DNA of 37,970 bases from a virus. Position numbers and translations under genes: made by a program. This document shows, piece by piece, positions 37,243 to 37,970 of the stretch. How positions within the stretch are numbered: position 1 is the first letter of the stretch; each line of letters opens with the position of its first letter. The notes below the pieces were generated by a model that saw only the letters and a program-made list of their open reading frames with translations, had not been told where the DNA came from and did no database searches. The stretch covers positions 1-37,970 of the IMG/VR virus record IMGVR_UViG_3300020156_000062. One strand, given 5' to 3'.

Positions 37243-37970
37243 ATGCAAAATTATCAACTCCCCGAGGGAAAAGTTCTTGTCCTGCGATCCTGCAAGCCCG
37301 ACATGACATCAAAAAACGATTTCGCATGGCCGGAATCCGGGCCTGTCTCCTGCCCCGACTGGCGCGACAACGCTGAGTGCGGTAACGGTCTTCACGGTTG
37401 GCTGTGGGCACAGGGTGACTACGATCTGAAGTACAAAGATGTTGGCGCAAAGTGGCTGGTAGTTGAAGTAGATGCGCAAGATGTCCGTCAACTCAACGGG
37501 AAGGTAAAGTTCCCCAAGGGGAATGTTCTTTTAACCGGCAATTTCCGGACTGCTTACGATGCAGTGATGAAGCAGTTCTGGCTGAAGCATGCAGCAGAGC
37601 TGCGCGCCATGGTCACTGTTGACAGCAACGCTACCTACAGCAAAGAAGATGGAGTAAGCGTGAGCACAACGGAAACAAAACAGCATGCGTCCGCTGCTGG
37701 CGAATACGGCCATGCGTCCGCTGCTGGCTACTCCGGCCATGCGTCCGCTGCTGGCGAATACGGCCATGCGTCCGCTGCTGGCTACTCCGGCCATGCGTCC
37801 GCTGCTGGCTACTCCGGCCATGCGTCCGCTGCTGGCGAATCCGGCCATGCGTCCGCTGCTGGCTACTCCGGCCATGCGTCCGCTGCTGGCTACTCCGGCC
37901 ATGCGTCCGCTGCTGGCAAATACGGCCATGCGTCCGCTGCTGGCGAATCCGGCCATGCGTCCGCTGCTGG
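37243..37970 (+). CDS. DUF7666-type tandem-repeat protein, N-terminal part (continues at 1-343)
   Basis: Starts at ATG 37243 in an A-rich leader. The first 147 residues are non-repetitive: LPEGKVLVLRSCKPDMTSKN, then CGNGLHGWLWAQGDYDLKYK and KFPKGNVLLTGNFRTAYDAV, matching my memory of the DUF7666 N-terminal domain. From residue 148 (37684) ten full nine-residue repeats HASAAGxxG and a partial one follow to the window end, in frame with base 1. The whole gene then ends at 343. The last 12 bases repeat the first 12, as expected if the contig is circular and cut inside the repeat. The product may form an elongated repeat rod. Its function is unknown to me. Confidence 0.82.
   Translation, partial: MQNYQLPEGKVLVLRSCKPDMTSKNDFAWPESGPVSCPDWRDNAECGNGLHGWLWAQGDYDLKYKDVGAKWLVVEVDAQDVRQLNGKVKFPKGNVLLTGNFRTAYDAVMKQFWLKHAAELRAMVTVDSNATYSKEDGVSVSTTETKQHASAAGEYGHASAAGYSGHASAAGEYGHASAAGYSGHASAAGYSGHASAAGESGHASAAGYSGHASAAGYSGHASAAGKYGHASAAGESGHASAA
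37684..37970 (+). repeat. 27-bp coding tandem repeat, right part
   Basis: Ten complete 27-bp units (37684-37953) and a 17-bp partial unit. The order of the variable codon pair is EY, YS, EY, YS, YS, ES, YS, YS, KY, ES. All variation is at two adjacent codons; the seven flanking codons (HASAAG and G) are identical at the DNA level. With the left part, 16 units in total if the 12-bp overlap is collapsed. Confidence 0.95.

Noticed and set aside
37684-37970. 27-bp repeats considered as CRISPR or noncoding satellite
   Set aside because: Units are contiguous without unique spacers and keep an open frame continuous with a conserved N-terminus and C-terminus.
1-37970. Search by eye for tRNA, rRNA, IS elements and CRISPR arrays
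   Set aside because: No cloverleaf-like tRNA, transposase motif or spaced repeat array was recognised; an eye search can miss a tRNA.

Overview
The window reads as a nearly complete temperate siphovirus-type phage (or excised prophage) genome of a Bacteroidota host. The host call is an inference. It rests on the Bacteroidetes-style integrase and structural proteins, A-rich leaders with weak Shine-Dalgarno sites, and one promoter close to the TTTG-N19-TAnnTTTG consensus. Moderate GC would suit a Chitinophaga-like host. No tRNA, rRNA, IS element or CRISPR array was seen. Coding density is very high, and no stretch over 300 bases lacks a gene. The window is probably circular: both ends lie inside the same in-frame 27-bp tandem repeat of one gene, and the last 12 bases equal the first 12. 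The gene starts at 37243 and finishes at 343.

Layout. (1) 0.4-9.7 kb, + strand: tiny membrane ORFs, then a replication cassette. It holds a small conserved protein, a DUF2800 PD-(D/E)XK nuclease, a DUF2815 ssDNA-binding-like protein, DUF3820, a family A DNA polymerase, a decayed DNA methyltransferase tail, a VapE primase-helicase, an iteron-like intergenic region (possible origin), a VRR-NUC nuclease and a SNF2-type helicase. (2) 9.8-13.3 kb: two glycosyltransferases and a left-handed beta-helix acyltransferase, interleaved with a sigma-like protein and small proteins. (3) 13.3-14.9 kb: small and large terminase. (4) 14.9-22.7 kb: tail genes, including a chaperone pair joined by a probable -1 frameshift and a tape measure. 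(5) 22.7-29.0 kb: head genes in unusual order: XkdF-type protease, scaffold, major capsid, probable tail-tube protein, portal with a C-terminal fusion, connectors. (6) 28.9-32.7 kb: BNR-repeat spike with a signal peptide, then holin, coiled-coil membrane protein, u-spanin-like lipoprotein and GH108 endolysin. (7) 33.0-34.4 kb: candidate attP, terminator, tyrosine integrase. (8) 34.5-37.2 kb: AT-rich lysogeny region with minus-strand winged-helix/membrane, SHOCT and repressor genes, a divergent control region with a palindromic operator, and rightward early genes. (9) 37.2 kb to 343: the DUF7666/tandem-repeat gene.

How it may work together: the repressor on the minus strand would hold down the rightward early promoter. 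Lytic growth would run through the early genes and replication cassette. The sigma-like protein might then direct late transcription, possibly through a repeated ~33-bp motif found at 11476, 17915, 23388 and 25666. The 23388 and 25666 copies follow directly after a terminator. Sequence observations and inferences are kept apart in each entry.
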